From the NCBI RefSeq assembly GCF_901709675.1, contig NC_051101.1, forward strand, positions 1,606,501-1,670,500: a stretch of DNA of 64,000 nt, written 5' to 3'. Under the pieces are notes generated by a model that made no database searches, was not told the DNA's origin, and was given only the letters and a program-made list of their open reading frames with translations. This DNA comes from Syngnathus acus. Taxonomy: Eukaryota > Chordata > Actinopteri > Syngnathiformes > Syngnathidae. A program made the position numbers and the translations under genes. This document shows, in pieces, positions 22,534-36,400 of this stretch. Every line of letters starts with the position of its first letter. The stretch's first letter is position 1.

Positions 22534-23037
22534 TTGATATCATGTCTTCCAAAGTTTTTCAACAATAATGACAAGAAGGACATTTACACCTCCCATCTCA
22601 CCCGCAAGGCGACCAAGATTGTGAGGGATGTGAGTCACCCCGCTCACTCTTTGTTTGAGCTTCTGCCCTCTGGGAGGCGGTACAGGAGCCTGCGCTCCCG
22701 CACCACCAGACTTTCCAACAGCTTCGTACTCCAGGCTGTTAGGATCCTGAACTCGCTCCCCCTTTCAGCGTAGCGTCCTGTTCTTGCTGTATGCTCACTG
22801 GCTCGGTTTTGCCCCTCATGTTCAATGGGTTATTGGTCTGTTTTTATTCATCGCTCATTTTATTTTATTTATTTATTATTTATTATTTATGGTTGTGCCT
22901 TCTTGTTTTTGTATTGTGTCGCCTACTTGTATGTCTCGTCACCGTGGGATGGAGGAAACGGAATTTCGGTTTCTTTGTGTGTCTTGACATATGAAGGGAT
23001 TGACAATAAAGCTGACTTTGACTTTGACTTTGAAGAA
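22534..23037 (+). mobile_element. LINE 3' fragment, CR1/L2 group
   Basis: Encodes the C-terminal LINE phrase PAHSLFELLPSGRRYRSLRS, then a 3' UTR ending 'aataaagctgactttgactttgacttt', a repeat tail typical of this group. Heavily 5'-truncated. It lies just upstream of gene 6. Confidence 0.8.
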
Positions 23038-23249
23038 GCTGGCGTCTTAATCGGACCTGCACGGAAAAGGCCATAGAAGCCTGAACAAACAGCATCCCCG
23101 GCCGGGCCCCCTTCAGTCTCGCTGCACACAACATAGCCCTTGTCATCATTTGTCATGCGTCGAACTTCACCCAAGATGGCAAACAAAGATGGAACACAGA
23201 AGCCACCTGCAGATAAGAAGCAGCATATTTGAGGAGATGGGGTTGGACG

Positions 23250-23256
23250 TATATAA
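23250..23256 (+). promoter_or_regulatory. Possible TATA box of gene 6
   Basis: TATATAA lies 37 bases upstream of the gene 6 start codon. That leaves a very short 5' leader, so it is plausible but unproven. Confidence 0.45.
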
Positions 23257-23292
23257 CGCTGGCAGAACAGAGGTGGTGGTCGACACCTCAAA

Positions 23293-26200
23293 ATGGAGAG
23301 AGGACAGGTTGCTGTGCTGCTGCTGCTGCTTTCAATACAAGGTGATGCTGAAGTGGTGATTGTGCAGTGGTTCAGTTTGAGCATTCTTTTTCTTTGCCCC
23401 CACCAGGACTTTCGGCCGTGCGGGTCCTCCCGTCCTCCAACCCGGCGGCGGCCGGGGACACCCTGACGCTCTCGCTCTGGCCAGCTGCCGACCTAAAGGG
23501 TGGCAGCTGGGCGATGGGCGACTCCCTCATCCTGACCTGGCTCAGGGACCAGCAGGCGGTTTTCCCTAACCACAGCGGCAGGGCGGCGGTGAACGTCCGC
23601 ACAGCCGCCCTCACCCTCAGCTCACTCACCTTGGAGGACTCGGGAGTGTACGCCGTGCACAGCAGCGACCCCCCGCTAAGGGCCAACGCCTCCATTACGG
23701 TGCTGGGTGAGACGCTGTATCATGGATCATCTTACAGAACAACAAATGCGAGCATTCAGAGTCAGTTTATTTGCCATTTGTGGAAAACCACATTGGAAAA
23801 CAGTTTGCGAGAGCTCAAAAAATACACTTATGACAAGAACAATAGACAACCAATAAGCAGATAAATAGACAATCAATAGACAGATACAATAGATAGAATA
23901 AAAAGGACCCTTTGCCCCCATGGATAGGCTGACAGTCACATAAGAAAAATACAATTCATATAGAAAAAATGCATATTAGAAAAGTGCTAAGTGCAAGGTG
24001 CCCGCCACTGGTGCCTGCAGGAGCATATGCAAGCAAAACAAAATAAAAAAAGTAATAATTGTGCAGCTTTAGTTTGTTCAGGCTGCGCACAGCCCTAGGG
24101 AAAAAACTGTTTGCATTCCTAGAGGTAGAGAATTTTATTGCACGATACCGCCTGCCTGACAGAAGAAGAGCAAAAAAAGCAGAGGCAGGATGAGTGGGGT
24201 CAGTTAAAATAACAGAGGCACAAGACATAAGCCTGGACCTGTAAATGATTTTCGGATCTGGCAGGTCAGTACCAGTGTTCTTACGAGCAAGACGGACAAT
24301 TCTTCTCAGACATTTCTGATTGCGTATGGTCAGATTTCCAAACCACACTGCAAGTGAGGAGGTGAGAACACAATCATAAGAATTTGATCAAATCCGGCAG
24401 TTAGAAGTGAATTCCATAAGTTTATGCAGAATAAAAAAGCCGTTGAAGAGATTTTTGAACAATGATGCTGGTGTTAAGATGCCAGCTGAGATCACTGATA
24501 GTAACACCAAGAAATTTAAAATTACTCACCATCTCGACCTCTTCACTTTTAATAGTGAGAGGGAGATGGGACACCTTATTCCTACGAAAGTCAAACAAAA
24601 TTTCCTTTGTTTAGGAGGCATTTAAAATCAAATTATTGTTCTCACTCCACTTGATTAAGTTCTCTACCTCTAGTCCAGGGGTGGCCAACCAGTCAGAGAC
24701 TAAGAGTCACATTTTTTACTGTGTCATCGCAAAGAGCCACATCATACACATGAGCACACATGAACATCCCCCCCTCACACACACACACACTCACACTCAC
24801 ACACACACATGCACACTCACACACACACCTCTGCTCAGCCAAATTTATTGTGTGACATTATCATGTCACGCGCCAACATGATAATGACAAATTGACTCCT
24901 ACAGTACTAAAACCACAGACCAAAGACCACATTTTCAACAATGAACATTGTGTGCATTGTCTCACACAGACAAACTCTCAGTTCAACAAATTCCACAAAC
25001 AAAAACATAAGTTTTTTCACTTACCATGTGTGGCGGGACAGACCATTCGTTTTAGTAGATTTCAATAACCTCACTGAGGCATTTTTTAACGAACTCCACT
25101 TCATTGTATGGCTTTTTAGCCCGTGCAATGTTCCAAGCCAGTTGAAACAATGCAAGCGTGACAGTCTCTGAGTGCTTCGTAATTTTTTTGAAAAACTGTA
25201 CCTATTTTTCTGCCTGACTTTTCAAAGTGTCCAAACTTGTGCTTGCGAAATTCAGTCCCTTTTGGAAAGTCCTTATCGATATTGGCATGAAGTGAGCTGA
25301 AGTGGCACTGAACATTTGAAGCTTTTAAATGCGCTAATGACGTCCGACATATCAGGAAGAATGGCTTGCCATTGCGTTCAACAAAAAACAACTTTAACTC
25401 TGTTAAAAACGTCCTGTGTTCATCGTCATATATTCGTTTAGCTGTGCATTTTTTCCTTGCCATTTTGAGAGCGAAATTGACACTCCTCAAATGGGTTTGT
25501 CCCTCCTCCTTTGCGGGATTTCACCTCACGCGCATGCGCGTTTGACCAAAATACCATATTGAACTCAAGCGAAGCAAATACGCACAAAAAATAAACACAA
25601 ATATGAACGTAAAAGAGCCGCATGAAACCAGCCAAAGAGCCGCATGCGGCTCGCGAGCCGCGGGTTGGCCACCCCTGATCTAGTCTATACAGTGGAGCCT
25701 CGGTTTTCGACCACAATCCGTTCGAGAAGGCTGTTCGAGAAGTGAATCGTTCGAATTCCGAATTATGTTTTCCCATTACAAATAATGGAAAAAACATAAT
25801 CCGTTCCAAGCAAAAAAATAATAAACGCCTTTTTTAAGCATTTTTTTATTTGCGCATTTTTGTCCGATCGCGCAACAGCAGCGCACCGCCGAACGCGCAA
25901 CCGTAGCGCGTCGCCGACCGTGCAACTGCACCGCGCTGGTCGCATTATTGTGACAGAGCCGTCGCTGAAATTTAGAAAATATTTTTAAAATCCTGATGTA
26001 CTTTCCAAAATTGAAGTGGACCTCAGTGCGCAGGGAGCTTAATTTGGTCCGACCGCGCAACTGCACCGCGCTGGTCGCATTATTGTGGCAGAGCGGTCGC
26101 TAAAATTTAGAAATTATTTTTAAAGTCCTGATGTACTTTCCAAAATTTAAGTGGACCTCACTCAGTGCGCAGGGAGCTTAATTTGGTCCGATCGCGCAAC

Positions 26201-28132
26201 CGCAGCGCGCCGGGCGCTCACTGTCGCATTGCTTTAGGAGCGTCTTTGTGTTTTAGGATGGCTTCACTGCTCCCACTTGTTTCCTTTGGAGGCATGATTA
26301 GAGTTGATGCAATCCTCAGAATAACGAGAATGTAATAACGAACGGAGTCAGTTGGCATGCGGGTCCTCTCGGCTCATCTCGCGAGGTTCGACAACCGAAT
26401 TTCGTCCGACATCCGAAGCAAAAAAATCTCAAATTTTTTGTTCGAATACCGATTAATTCGAGAACCGGGACGTTCGAAAACCGAGGCTCCACTGTAGTTT
26501 GATTCATCATCTGAATGTATTGGCCCAAGGATGGTAGTATCTTCAACGTATTTTACTATCAGATTATTCTGGAAAGAGGCAGTGCAGTCATATGTACATA
26601 AAGAAAACAACAAAGGATTAAGGATACAGCCTTGTGGTGAGCCAGTACTTAAGACAAGTTTGTCAGACACACAGTCCCCAATTCTGACCCTTTGAGGTCT
26701 CAACGTTCGAAAATTAAAAATCCACTCACATACAGCATCACACAAACCGAGACGCTGGAGTTTGCATTTGTTAGAAGTCATTCACCAATTTTTGTTTGCT
26801 TTGACTTCTGAGATGCGAGCACTGTATGGTGCCAGGCAACTCAGTAGCAACAGGTTTCCATCGTAAGATGTCCCAAAGCAACATTGACATAAGAACTTAA
26901 AGTATTTCAATGTTTGGATTGACAACCAGGAAACCGAGTTTTTTTTTTTTCTCGAGTCAGTGAAACCTTGTGTACGTGTGTTTTGGCTCAGCTGAGACTT
27001 TCTGTCGCTACGCATAATGGCATCAGCTCCTGTCTGACTTGTCGTGTGTCATTACGCTCTATTTGGAGTATCATAATCATCATCATGAGCCAAATTCTCA
27101 AACACAGTAAACTAGACTTTCCCAGGAACCAAAGAGAAGATCCGCCAGCTTTTACACCGAGCTCACGTGGATGAAAATAGGGCCCTTCATGTTTGATAGG
27201 TTCTACTTTTTCAAACACTAAGACAATGTACAGCAAAAAAAGAGAAAATCTTCTCTATTGTCCATTTGTGTCCTGCCCAGAGCCAGTTTTGAACGTGACG
27301 CTGGGGACCAAGCAAAGCCGCCCGCTGGAGTCGTCCCCAGTGGCGCTGACATGCTCCGTCTCCTCGGGATCCTCGCCATCTTTCCTGTGGTTCAACGGAA
27401 GCTCGGAGGTGACGGCCCACCACAGGGTGGCGTTCTCCGACGGGAATTCCACTCTGACCATCCTCAACGTGAGTCGCTATGATGGAGGCCCCTTTAGGTG
27501 CTTTGCGTTTAACCCTGTCAGCAATGGCACCAGCAAGCCCTTCGTCTTCACCGTCATCTGTAAGCGACACCCTTTAAACATAAACCATGAAAGTGAACGC
27601 AGCCGGCGTTAAAATTCTTCTCCTCAGACGGCCCGGACAACGTGGCTTTGACGGTCAACGATCAGCACGCTGCCGCCGCTTCCTTTGCGAGCGGAAGCAA
27701 CCTGACCGTACGCTGCTCGGCCCAGTCCGGTCCGCCGGCTCTACTCCACTGGGCTTTCGAGGGCCAGTTTCTAAATACCACGGGCCCGTCATTGGAACTT
27801 GTCCACGTCAACCAGGAGCAGAGCGGACCTTATTCTTGTCTGGCCTTCAATAATGAGACCAACATGAGCAACAACATCACTGAAGACATCCTCATAACTA
27901 GTTAGTGGTGTCATACTGGATATGTATGTGCGACGAGTGGTACATGTGCTCCTCTGGTGCTGAATTGCTGAATTAAAGTGTTAACTTTTTATTTTTAAGG
28001 TGCTAATAGCATTCTGCATATGGTGCCCATAATGTGTGCTTTGTCTCAGAGTCCCAGGCGACATCGTTGAAGCTGCACGTGTGGCTCCTTCCCGTGATGC
28101 CGTGGTTCGGATGCCTCCTGTCTGACGTGTGA
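23293..28132 (+). CDS. CEACAM-like GPI-anchored Ig protein (gene 6)
   Basis: Five exons: 23293-23341 (signal, MERGQVAVLLLLLSIQG), 23407-23706 (V-like, no disulphide, LEDSGVYAV), 27281-27559 (A-type C2, starts EPVLNV, RYDGGPFRCF), 27628-27900 (B-type C2, GPDNVALTV, SGPYSCLAFN), 28050-28132 (tail). The sum is 984 bases, 327 residues, phase 1 at each join. The last exon encodes SLKLHVWLLPVMPWFGCLL then a short end, suiting a GPI signal. The second intron is about 3.6 kb and carries a LINE broken by two DNA transposons. Possible polyadenylation signals are AATAAA at 28623 and further downstream. The architecture is like genes 1 and 3 but in the opposite orientation. Confidence 0.8.
24676..25677. 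mobile_element. hAT (Charlie-type) element with BED-finger remnant
   Basis: Perfect 15-base inverted ends, CAGGGGTGGCCAACC and GGTTGGCCACCCCTG. Flanks ctctagtc and atctagtc (7 of 8) fit the NTCTAGAN target preference of Charlie-like hATs. Minus-strand 25490-25116 encodes a BED-like N-terminal transposase piece (KPFFLICRTSLAHLKASN, FPKGTEFRKHKF) similar to the type co-opted in GTF2IRD2. One zinc-binding cysteine is missing. A CA-rich run sits at 24776-24828. Confidence 0.75.
25690..26494. mobile_element. TA-flanked MITE, mariner/Tigger-like
   Basis: Inverted ends CAGTGGAGCCTCGGTTTTCG and CGAAAACCGAGGCTCCACTG, each abutting TA, which fits a Tc1/mariner-type target duplication. Internally a roughly 130-base block ('ctgatgtactttccaaaatt' onward, with 'gcaccgcgctggtcgcatta') is tandemly repeated around 25920-26190. 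No coding capacity. Confidence 0.75.
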
Positions 28133-30411
28133 CCTCAAAATGTAACGATCTAGCAGTTTAAGCTTTGCTTAACTATACACTCAACGTCAGGGACACAATC
28201 TGATCCGTGATTCAGAACCTGCTTCCTACTATCATGTAATAATGATCATGCCTCCCCGGTTCTTATTGGCTCAAGTTATGTTGAGACGTTTCAAAGGGTG
28301 TTTGTCCCAGGGGTGTCAAGTGGCCTGGCAAAGACACTATGGTGCTGTACAAGCAAAGGAGGAGAAGACTGAAACAATGACTGCTTGTCTGTTCACAGAT
28401 GCTGGCAGCCCCTGAAGAAGCACATGTGTGCACGCATGTACAATATCTGTGTGAATCTGCAGTGTCCAGACTTCAAATACAATTTGACACAGCCATCTTT
28501 GTCATTTTTTCCTGTGACATTGGCTGCTAATAGATAATGCTACAAATAAGTCACTGACAAGGGTGGGCAAACTTGATTTTTTGACTCATTTTGCAGGGGG
28601 CTCATTTAAAGTTCTTGATGAAAATAAAAGCTGGAGGAATTATATCTTGGTGATTTATATGGCAATGATTACTGATTTACTATCAACATTTTGGACACCC
28701 CTGAGGCAAAAGCTGTCATCAACAATGTAGGCTTTGTTCCATTTCAATTCTATTCTAATGTTTGCTCATTGTATCATATTGTTTGCCTTCATTTCATGTG
28801 ATGTAACGTGCTCGTGATAATAAAATATTTATCCAGCGGACACGAGCTATTGAACGTGTACAGAAAGTACTTGGCGCCAGCACAAACATGTCAGACGGGT
28901 GAGGGTGGATCAAGTGTAAACACCAAGCAGTTTCGTTTCAGTTTCAAATGCCACGGTGCGGAAGAGGCCCACATGTCCCCTATGGATCAGACTATAATAA
29001 TATTTTGAATCGCAGTAACGTCGTCATGCAAAATGATTCATCATAATTCCACTGACTGCTGACCTGCCATCCTCAATGTCACAAATAAAAGACATTTGAT
29101 GTTTATGTGTGCATAAAAGACACTTGTCTTTGCTTTTGGGTGGTTTTGTGAACGCAGTAACCAAAGCGCATTTGTTTGATGTCAATTTATGCTCCAGTGG
29201 CGCACAAGTCGAGTGACGACCGCTTAATCTAGTTTGGGCTCGGGCCAATGCAAGGGTACGTATGGACAAACACGCACGCATGACCAATTTCGGTTCTTCA
29301 TGCATGTATTTGGAGGGCCCAAAATTCCAAAGCGCTAGGGAAAGGGTTCCCCAGAAACACCACCACTGAACTTATCGCAAACAAATTTGAAAGAAAACCG
29401 CCTCTACGAAATTGCATCTTTGCTAGTTAAACACTAACACACTGTTAGCAAAAGGTATTATTTTTGTGTGTTTGCCCAACTGAAATTGTCTGACCTCAAA
29501 CTGTTCATGATGCAACAAATATTTCTGTGTTTGTAAAACATGGAGGCGATGTTGCTCAAGCTCAAACGTCCTTATCTTAAGAGCAACAGAAAATTAGAGA
29601 GAGAACAATTCATCAAAAAAGAAGTTTCAAGCCGCTTGGGAAAATTACACCTTGTGTACAGTATTCAAAACAAGCACACACCTTTTCCCTTTAGCTAGCT
29701 TAAAGCTAACACATGTTGAAAAAGACAACAGATGGTCTGAGTAATGGCATCAGGAGCCAGATATGTGAATACAAATAGTGCAGCAACACAAACAGACAAT
29801 ATAACACATTTTCTTGACCTTAAGTATTTTTTTGATTAACTGAGTAGTTAACTGACTCGCTTACAGACTTCATTTGTGTCGTCGTGATTTGTTTTATTGG
29901 ATCCAATGGCCAAGTTGCTCATACTAAATCATAACAAAAACACTATTTTAATTCACAGACTCGTCAAAGTTGCTTTTTGTGAGTTAAACACCAAAATATA
30001 GAATTTGGGCAAAACATTTTTGTGTTTGCCCAAATACAAATGTGTGGATTGGGCTGATGTGAAATTGCTCATTACACAACAAATTTTCCAGTGTTTATTC
30101 AAAGTGTGAAGGAATGTTGCTCGAGCTCAAAGGTCCTTAAGTTAACGTTGAAAGGAAAGCGTCATTGTGTTCCCCCCACTCCCACGACAAGTGGATGGAA
30201 AGTTGCCGAACAAGAGAGGTTTACAGTAAATGGACACTCCTGCGGCGCAGCTCCGGGAGGATCAGGGCAAAACAGGGCGTGGTGGCTTTGTGGCGGCAGC
30301 GTTGAGCATTTGCATCAACACAAAGTTGTGCACAGCAAATATTTGCTATCAAGGCAGCGAGCAGGATTGGTCATCAATTAGTTTTGCTAAGAAGGCCTTG
30401 GGGAACGCATC
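28133..30411. other. Intergenic between genes 6 and 7
   Basis: No gene recognised. Two diverged copies of one segment occur at about 29461-29581 and 30018-30147, sharing 'tttgtgt..gtttgccca', 'acacaacaaat/gcaacaaat' and 'gttgctc.agctcaaa.gtcctta'. Confidence 0.45.
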
Positions 30412-33400
30412 ATGTTAGTGTGTCTCATGCTCATATCGCTGTTTTCCTGCTCAGCAGGTAAGACTAAAATCTCTCTGAAGCAAATGATAATGAAGCAGCG
30501 CTAAAGACCATTTTCCCTGTCTGTAGATCGTGCGCAAGGTCAAGGAATATCCGCCTCGGAGAACCCAATAGCAGTGGGGAAGAATGTCACCCTTTTCAGC
30601 CAGAACCAAGTTAGCACGGGCGCGTGGCTCTTCAACAATCATCTGGTGGTCATCATATTCCCCGGCGGAGCGGTCACCGCCTCCAACTGGACGGGCAGGG
30701 TGGTGTTCAACGCCACCACCTCAGCGTTGACGGTGATGTCGCTCGGGCTGGGGGAGTCCGGGACGTACACGCTCCAAGACGTGGGTTCCTCCGCTTCACA
30801 GTTAGTGCTGTCGGTTCAAGGTAAGGCATGATTTGTGGAGAGTAGCTGGATAGCTCAGGATACGCAGTAGAACATGGATGAATTGATTACACGGTTGTCT
30901 GTCTGCATGTGCCCTGATTGACTGTTGACCAATTCAATTGATTGCAATGGACTGTTGTCAGCTGAGGTACTGTAGGATCCCACTTTCCCTTGACCAAGAA
31001 CAGGATGAAGTAGAAGGATGGATGGATGGATGGATGGATGGATGGATGGATGGATGGATGGATGGATGGATGGATGGATGGATGGATGGATGGATGGGTG
31101 GATGGATGGGTGGATGGATGGATGGATGGATGGATGGATGGATGGATGGATGGATGGATGGATGGATGGATGGATGGATGGATGGATGGATGGATGGATG
31201 GACGGGCGGGCGGACTGACGGTCTAAATGTGCTCTCCAGTTGATTGGCGAGCAAGCCAGGATGTATTTTGCCTTTTGTCACAGAAAGGTGGGATAGGATT
31301 GAGCTGCACCCAAACCTGAATGAGTTGTAGATGGATGGCTCGCTGGCTGGCTGCGTTTCTGTCCAGCCCTGTGGTGGATTGGGGAGCAATCCAGCAGATA
31401 TGGGGGACTCTAATCACTTGACAGTAGTCAAACTCGAGCTGTTGAATTTAGGACTTCTGGCTTACTTGGCTAAAATGTATGGACCTTGACTTGGATATGA
31501 CATCCGCAAACCAGATGCATGACTTGACAAGTCTTTCCACGTGACAGTTGAAAGTCAGCATAGTGCGGCGTTTTTTTTTTTTTTTTTTCTCTTTCAAAGA
31601 CATGTAACAATGCAGAAGAGCTTTGCTGTCTGTAAGAGCCTGCTACAGTATCTTCCAAACATACACACACAAGAGGGAAACTATTTTGTGAGCAGAGGTT
31701 TTAAGTTTTACTCCCTCCCTTTGAGACTTTTCTGTGATTAAGGGCTATATAAATTAACTTGACTTTATGTTGTTGCAAAGTTATCCAGAACCATCTTATA
31801 TAGTTAAGTCTGCACTTTTTTCTTATACTTAAGGAATCGAATCCATACTTTGACTCCCTACTTTTCCCACTTCAAGTTTGAACACATTACAAATCGTTTG
31901 AAAAAACTTTTGTGAGCCCTTCTTTATCCACAGAACCTATTTCGGGTGTGACAATGTCCGCAAATGGCACCGACCTGGTGGAGTTCAATGACACGGTGGC
32001 GCTCACCTGCGCTGTGCTCACGGGCACTTCCCTGTCCTTCACGTGGCTCAACAACACGGCCGAGGTGACGCCCGGAGAATACGTGCACTTCAGCCATGAC
32101 GGCTCCGTGCTCACCCTCAGCAAAGTGACACGCTACGACGAGGGCCCGTTCAGGTGTAACGTGACCAACGGCATTAGCCAGGGAATCACCTCGTCTGCAC
32201 AATTCAACATCAGCTGTAAGTTGCAGGCCACAAAAGTGTTTTTGGTGTTAAATATGGTCTCGTTAAAACTTTAGCACCATTGCTGATGTTTCTGGAATAT
32301 ACATATCTCACACTCCAGTACTATTTCCCACCATTCCTTTTGTTCCTCCAGATGGACCCACAAACGCCGCCGTGTCAGTCTCGCCCCCGGTGCACACCCA
32401 CATCACGGGCTCAGACATTACCCTGACTTGCTCGGCCGAGTCCAAACCCCCTGCTACGATCCAGTGGATGTTGGATGGGATGAACCTCAACCACAGCGGG
32501 GCACTTCTTGAGCTACCAATGGTTGCAGAGAACCACTCGGGGGACTACCAGTGTCTCCTGCACAACTCTGTCACGTCCAGGTTCAGCAGTGTGAGCTCAA
32601 TGATCAGGATCATGGGTAAGGTTGGCTCTTCTGTTGCAGGAGAGTGTCTGTTTGTGGCCCGTGAACTCCCCCGTTCATGAGCAAATAGATGAATCCATAT
32701 ATGGTAGTCTAGATCGAAGGACTGAATGGTGACCCTTCTGGGTTATGTCTGTCTTTGGACAACATTCAATTGGTACAGGGCCCAGTTTCCCCAAATGGAT
32801 GGTGTTTCCAGTTTCTGGATGCTCTAGTTTCAGAGCCTGAACGCAATAAACAGCAGAAAAATAGTAGCTGCTCCTCTGTCTGTTTGTGCCCTGTGATTGA
32901 CTGATGAACAATCCAGGTGTGCCTTTAACCCAGTTAACTGGGATAGGTTCCAGTCGTTGCAGTTTTTTTTGGGACTAAATAGAACAAGCGTTTGAAAGTA
33001 GACATTATGCGTTAGAGTTTACGAGTGACCTTGCATGCGATAAGCGGCGCAAAATGGCTGTCTGGTTTTTGGTCTATATTTTTCCCATGATGGCAACCAA
33101 TCCAAGGAGGAGTTTGCCTTCCACTTACAGTCAGCTAGGATAGACTCATGACCATGAACAAAATAAGTAGAAAATGGATGTCTCGATGGCTGATAGTCAT
33201 GTTCTGTGAATGACTGGCAATTTAGAGGAGGTTTCAGTTACTACCTGTCACCGGTGGCCGGATAAACTGCAGAAAATAAGTGGATGGAGAAATGGAAGGT
33301 TGCTGTCCTTACGATTGACAGGCATTCAATCCAGGGAGTAGGCGGTCTCAACAGGACAAGCAGTAGAAAATGGATGTTCTATTATTTATTGTCCTTTCAG

Positions 33401-36400
33401 ATTGACAGTAGTGCTCACACTTCACAACACACTTGAAGTGGTGCTTTCACAAACAATGACGAGGCGGTTTCATGCGGGCTCAAGTGCTGGAATGTTTTTG
33501 GGCTAAGAAGTTAATCTCACACCATTTGAGACCAAAACTAACATCAAATCTCCTTGCAATGATGTTTTACCCTAAACAAGAATTGGTCCCACAGCGCCAA
33601 TAACGGCCGTCGCGGTGAACCACACGGGTGGAGTGGCGGTGGCCGATGTGCCCTTCACCCTCAACTGTCACGTAACCGGAGAGGCAGAAGTCATCCATTG
33701 GATAAAGAATGGCAACCTGGTGTCCGCTGACAATACCACCATCTTTGATGTGGAGAACCGGACGCTGACTCTGAACCCGGCCCAGCTCTCCGATGCTGGC
33801 CAGTACACGTGTCATGCTTTCAATGCAGTGAGCAACATGTCCAGCAGTCCCTATACCCTGGAAGTCTTCTGTAAGTCCAAAACATGTGGTCCACTGATTC
33901 AAGTAAAAAATAATCTTGTGTTGATTGTTTTTGAAGACGGCCCACAGACGCCAGTGATTACAGGACCCTCCATGGCCCTGACTGGAAACCAGGTTCTCCT
34001 CAATTGTTCCAGCAGCTCGCATCCTCCAAGCGTGTACAGCTGGCACTTCAACGAAACCAAGGTGGCTGACACCTCCGAATACCTGACCGGCCCGCTGGCG
34101 CTCAACATGAGCGGGACATACACCTGCACAGCCTTCAACAATGTCACCGGGAAAAACAGCACCGCGTATCACACGCTCACTGTTTTGGGTAAGTGGAGTG
34201 ACTCATTATTTAATTTCCTCAAATGGCCTCTGACAGAAACTGCAATATTCTATGCTTACATTTTGTCACCTCCTGTCCAATGTATGGGGCAATGTTGATG
34301 CTCCATGTCTTCCCTGGCTTCAACCTTTCCACAGCTCCGGTGCGCATGGCCTCGGTAATGGCGGCGGGCGCAAACCCGATCCTGAACCACACGTTCAACC
34401 TCACCTGCGAGACCGTAGGAAGCGTGGAGTCCATCACCTGGACGCAAGACGGAGACCCGCTGTACGCGGATGGCAACACGAGCCTCTCCTGGAACAACGG
34501 CACCCTCACCTTTGAGCCTCTGTTGTTATCCCACAACGGCAATTACACGTGCAATGCTTCTAACCCTCTCAGCAGCTTCACCAGTGAAAATTATACCCTC
34601 AACGTCATATGTGAGAATTTTTACACGAGATGACACGACCACCAGTGTATCTGTCCTGTGACAAACGAGAATACAAATTTGATGTTTTAGATGGACCCGG
34701 AATGCCTAACGTCACGTCGCCCAACGTGACGCTGGAAGGAAGCAACGTCACACTCAGCTGCAGCGCCTCATCGTACCCGCTCAGTCAGTACACGTGGTCC
34801 TTCAATGGCACGAATGTGGCCAACACCTCTATGTACGAGACAACTGCTCTCAGCACCAACATGAGCGGGACGTATACCTGCACGGCCCGCAACACTGTCA
34901 CTGGCGACAACAGCTCGGCCCATACAGTGCTGACCGTTCTCGGTGAGACCTTGTGAACTTTTTCCACCAAGAACCAGCATAGCGACAATCAGAGTTGCAA
35001 CAGATGTTAAAACTAGCTACTGTGACAAATATTCATTTTATACCATACATAGCCCTGAAAACAACCAGCAAATAACCCGTGTGTTATTTTTTTCAGAGCA
35101 CATCAAATATGTCCACATAAATGTGTCCGTGCATCCTCCCGTGGAAGGATACGCTTACATGTTGATGTGCAACGTGTCCGGGCCCGCTGACCATGTGTTG
35201 TGGCAAAAGAATGGAGAGCCGCTGATCACCGACGCCAGGATCACCATGTCCTCCGATAACCGGACAGTCACGTTCAACGAGCTGCACCGTAATGATTCCG
35301 GACAGTACCATTGTTGGGCTTTCAATCCGGTTCAACACATGCTAAGCCCTCCTCACTTGCTTCTTGTCAACTGTGAGTATGACGTAGACATCAAACGGTG
35401 ACATCGGTGCCAAATCAACTTCATGCTTTATTGCTGCAGTTGGACCGGAGACGCCGATGGTTTACGGTCCACCCGTGGCCGTGGAGGGACAGTCGGTAAA
35501 CTTCAGCTGCTCGGCAGTGTCGCTGCCCGATAGTCACTTCAGCTGGTGGCACAACATCACCTTGGTCGCCAACAGCTCTATGTTTGTGACACCTCCTCTG
35601 ACGCTAAACATGAGCGGACAATACACCTGCATGGCCCGCAATCCCGTGTCAGGAAAGAACGTCACCAGAACCCTGATGCTCCACGTTATTGGTAAGAATC
35701 CACAACAGTGCCCAAATGTCTGTCTCTATGTTCTGGTTACTAACATCAGTTACAATTTAAATTATTTTTTATGCGTGAGGTCAGAGCATGGCAGCAAAAC
35801 ACAAAACGAACTAAGGGCTAGAAGGATGGAGCCAACAGGCAGTTCAGAGAGCAAAATATTTGTAACTCTAGTTGTTCTTTGACAAAAGGAGAATTTCAAC
35901 TTAGAGCAAGTTGTCATTTTCAGAGGACATCAAGTCAGTGAAGGTGCAAAACGACACGATTCCCATCGACGGCGACAACTTCACGTTGACGTGCGTAGTG
36001 GACGGGCCGTACACGTCCATCCAGTGGAGGAAAAACGGCACAGAGCTGGCGGCAAACTGGTCCGCTACCAATCACTCCCAATACCACATGGAAGAAAACA
36101 AGCTTCACTTCACGCCCTTGACACGCTACGAGGACGGCACGTATGAGTGTATCGCCAGCAATCTGGTCGGGTCTCACAAAAGCCCCGCGTACGAGCTCCT
36201 GGTCAACTGTGAGTACTGAACAAATTGAAGTTTTTGCTTACCGACAGCCGGAATAGGCCTCAGCTCAAACCCCGACCAGAATCAGGACAAACGTTATTAA
36301 ATGGATAAATGTAAAACATATTGTGATTGGCACCTTACAAAAAAAAAAAATCTCTGGCTTGTTTGACCGCTCGTTCCACTTGCAGACGGCCCCCTCAGCG

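Larger units (their letters stand above)
23745..26781 (-). mobile_element. Decayed LINE (CR1/L2 group) split by two insertions
   Basis: On the minus strand, 26781-26497 encodes a reverse-transcriptase piece (STGSPQGCILNPLLFSL, then KYVEDTTI in place of a FADDT motif). After two inserted elements the same LINE resumes at about 24660-23950 with KFLGVTISDLSW and later LLSGRRYRAIKF-like C-terminal phrases. Internal stops show it is dead. It lies antisense in intron 2 of gene 6. Confidence 0.75.

Noticed and set aside
30938-31389. Long frames across the second TGGA array
   Set aside because: Same cause; simple repeat.
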